DNA of 64,000 nt from NCBI GenBank assembly GCA_037576195.1, contig CM075101.1, forward strand, positions 11,160,001-11,224,000, written 5' to 3'. Under the pieces are notes generated by a model. It did no database searches, was not told the origin of the DNA, and worked only from the letters and a program-made list of their open reading frames with translations. Positions within the stretch are counted from its first letter, which is position 1, and every line of letters begins with the position of its first letter. Shown here in pieces: positions 62,597 through 64,000 of the stretch. Origin of the DNA: Phytoseiulus persimilis. Taxonomy: Eukaryota > Arthropoda > Arachnida > Mesostigmata > Phytoseiidae. Position numbers and translations under genes: made by a program.

Positions 62597-64000
62597 AAAC
62601 TCACTCACGCTACTCCCATTCATGGTTCAGGGATTCTGGTTTGTGACGGGTAGGGTCGTGGATACGTCGCGCTCGCTCCTCCTCGGCTTCTCTCTCATCA
62701 GACAGTCCGATTATCTATTTCCGCAAAAACAGTCTTCCCCCATAGTCTCGACGTCTCCGGCTTTAACCCCTTCATCAATCGACCTCGGGGCAGGTTGCCT
62801 GACTGACCGACAGACTACTCGGTCGACTGGTTTCAGCTTGTTAGCCAGCCTGAGATCCTGAAAAGATCCGGCGACGTGCTCAACCTCGAGCGAGGGTTCA
62901 GAAACCGCTTCGCAGGTTTCGTCGAAACGGAGCCCTCGTCTTAACGGTCTTTTCGTCGGAGAATCCGGCTGGATCGACCGCAATAAACTCTCGGGGCGCA
63001 GTGCCTCTGAGAGATTTCCAGCGATCTGTGTCAGTTTCCTTCCGGGACGCGTTACGTAACGCTCAGACAGTCCTAAACCGCTGGATCCGCGACGCCGCGT
63101 CGTCTTTGCGGTGAACGCTGTCGAGTGCGAACGTCGTTCACGGGTTTTCTTTTCCCTCCTCAGAGCGGAGGACGGCTCGGGTTTCATCGGAACGCCACTT
63201 TGCGATCTTGTCGTCCGCGCGAGTTCAGTTACGTCGTCCAAGACGTGAAACGTCTCGTGATCCGGAATGGCTCCGAACGGATTCCGGTCTCAATTTACGC
63301 CTGTTGCCCGCTCTCTTCTCGGAGGCGATCGCGAGTGGCAAGCAAACAGAGTCGCCGTCTTCCCGATGAGTTAAATAAAGACCCTGTCAACAACCGACTG
63401 GAGCAGAGTTCGGCTGCTTTTCGTTCTCTCGTCTGGCCGAACATAAGCATTCAAGAAACATCGGGGGCGAGGAGGGAGATCCCGGGAAAAGGATTGGAGG
63501 ATGCGATGGGACGACGCGCGACACCGCTTTTCCGGAAATCATCGAGGCCCTTCGACGCGAAGTGTTTCAAACGTCTCGCGGTCAGAAGCCTGGCCAGTCC
63601 CTTCCACGATCGAGATCGAAGCCTCAGTCTCCTCATCTAGCTCAATGATTTTCTCGAATCTTTTCGCGAAGGAAGATCTTCTCGCGAAGAAAGATCTTCT
63701 CGCGGCTCCTGGTGGTGGAGGGCCTGACGACAAGCCGAACGCTTCATGGTGGTCGAGTCTTTGACGGGATCGCTTCAAGAAGCCATCAAGACATCGTTGG
63801 CTGGTTGAGGCCGTTGAGCCATCATCTCTCTGAGCTGAAATTCAACCAATTTGATCTTGTTAGCAGCGGCGGATCTCTCGGCTGGCATTCGGTTTTCCCC
63901 TCATCCTCCACTTGTCGTTCGTTCCCTTTCTTTCTCTACGATGAAACAGAAAATATAGAAGAGCGAACGATGAAAAAGTATCGTCCCGGTCTTCACGGGT

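Larger units (their letters stand above)
60977..64000 (+). other. Gene C intron 1 (5' part, runs past the window)
   Basis: No RRMFPPFKV-type exon occurs before the window end, so intron 1 of gene C is longer than 3.0 kb. It contains a 22-C run (61194-61215) and a CCAG repeat (62574-62596). No other gene is supported here. Confidence 0.75.

Noticed and set aside
63862-63884. Sequence resembling the start of 5.8S rRNA (GCGGCGGATCTCTCGGCT)
   Set aside because: Only about 18 bases resemble the conserved 5.8S start. The following GATGAAGAACGCAGC block is missing, and the site is inside intron 1 of gene C, so I take it as chance.
1-64000. Mobile elements, CRISPR arrays, viral insertions
   Set aside because: I saw no transposase, integrase or reverse-transcriptase motif, no terminal repeats and no regularly spaced repeats. 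Decayed non-autonomous elements cannot be excluded without a repeat library.

Overview
This window is animal nuclear DNA. It has spliced genes with GT-AG introns, AATAAA poly(A) signals and long non-coding stretches, and I see no sign of bacterial gene organisation. The only genes I can identify with confidence belong to one family: T-box transcription factors of the Tbx2/3 class (Drosophila optomotor-blind/bifid, vertebrate TBX2/TBX3). CpG dinucleotides look abundant rather than depleted, and base composition looks close to half G+C. The protein details match arthropod optomotor-blind best: an FRDTGAGK-type T-box end and a C-terminal LKSIQKMVSGLE element. A compact-genome arthropod such as a parasitiform/phytoseiid mite would fit, but the species cannot be fixed from the sequence.

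Layout, all genes on the + strand. Gene A is the 3' end of a Tbx2/3-class gene. The window opens on the last codons of its T-box (1-37), followed by three more exons (120-220, 4234-4434, 6967-7028). Its stop is at 7026-7028 and poly(A) signals lie at about 8.4-8.6 kb. Gene B is complete: exons 14029-14264, 22686-22953, 23786-23935 and 24360-24830 encode a 374-residue protein. Its first intron is 8.4 kb, and poly(A) signals lie at 24947 and 25155. Gene C starts at 60648. Its first coding exon ends at 60976, in the same codon and phase as the first intron of gene B, and the rest of the window is its first intron. The T-box remainder of gene C must lie past 64000.

Between genes B and C are about 35 kb with no recognisable gene. 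This stretch has long shadow ORFs in many frames but no homology I can recognise. Triplet-repeat leaders (CAC/CCG/CAG type) precede genes B and C, and several long G or C homopolymers are scattered through the window.

The window therefore shows at least three head-to-tail Tbx2/3-class paralogues with different architectures. Gene A keeps the family's C-terminal conserved element. Gene B has a short single-exon C-terminus without it. Genes B and C both keep an N-terminal DFSMxSIL element that resembles a Groucho-binding eh1 motif. Tbx2/3 proteins are mostly transcriptional repressors, so the cluster looks like a set of related repressors in which copies have kept different interaction motifs. 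That functional reading is inference.
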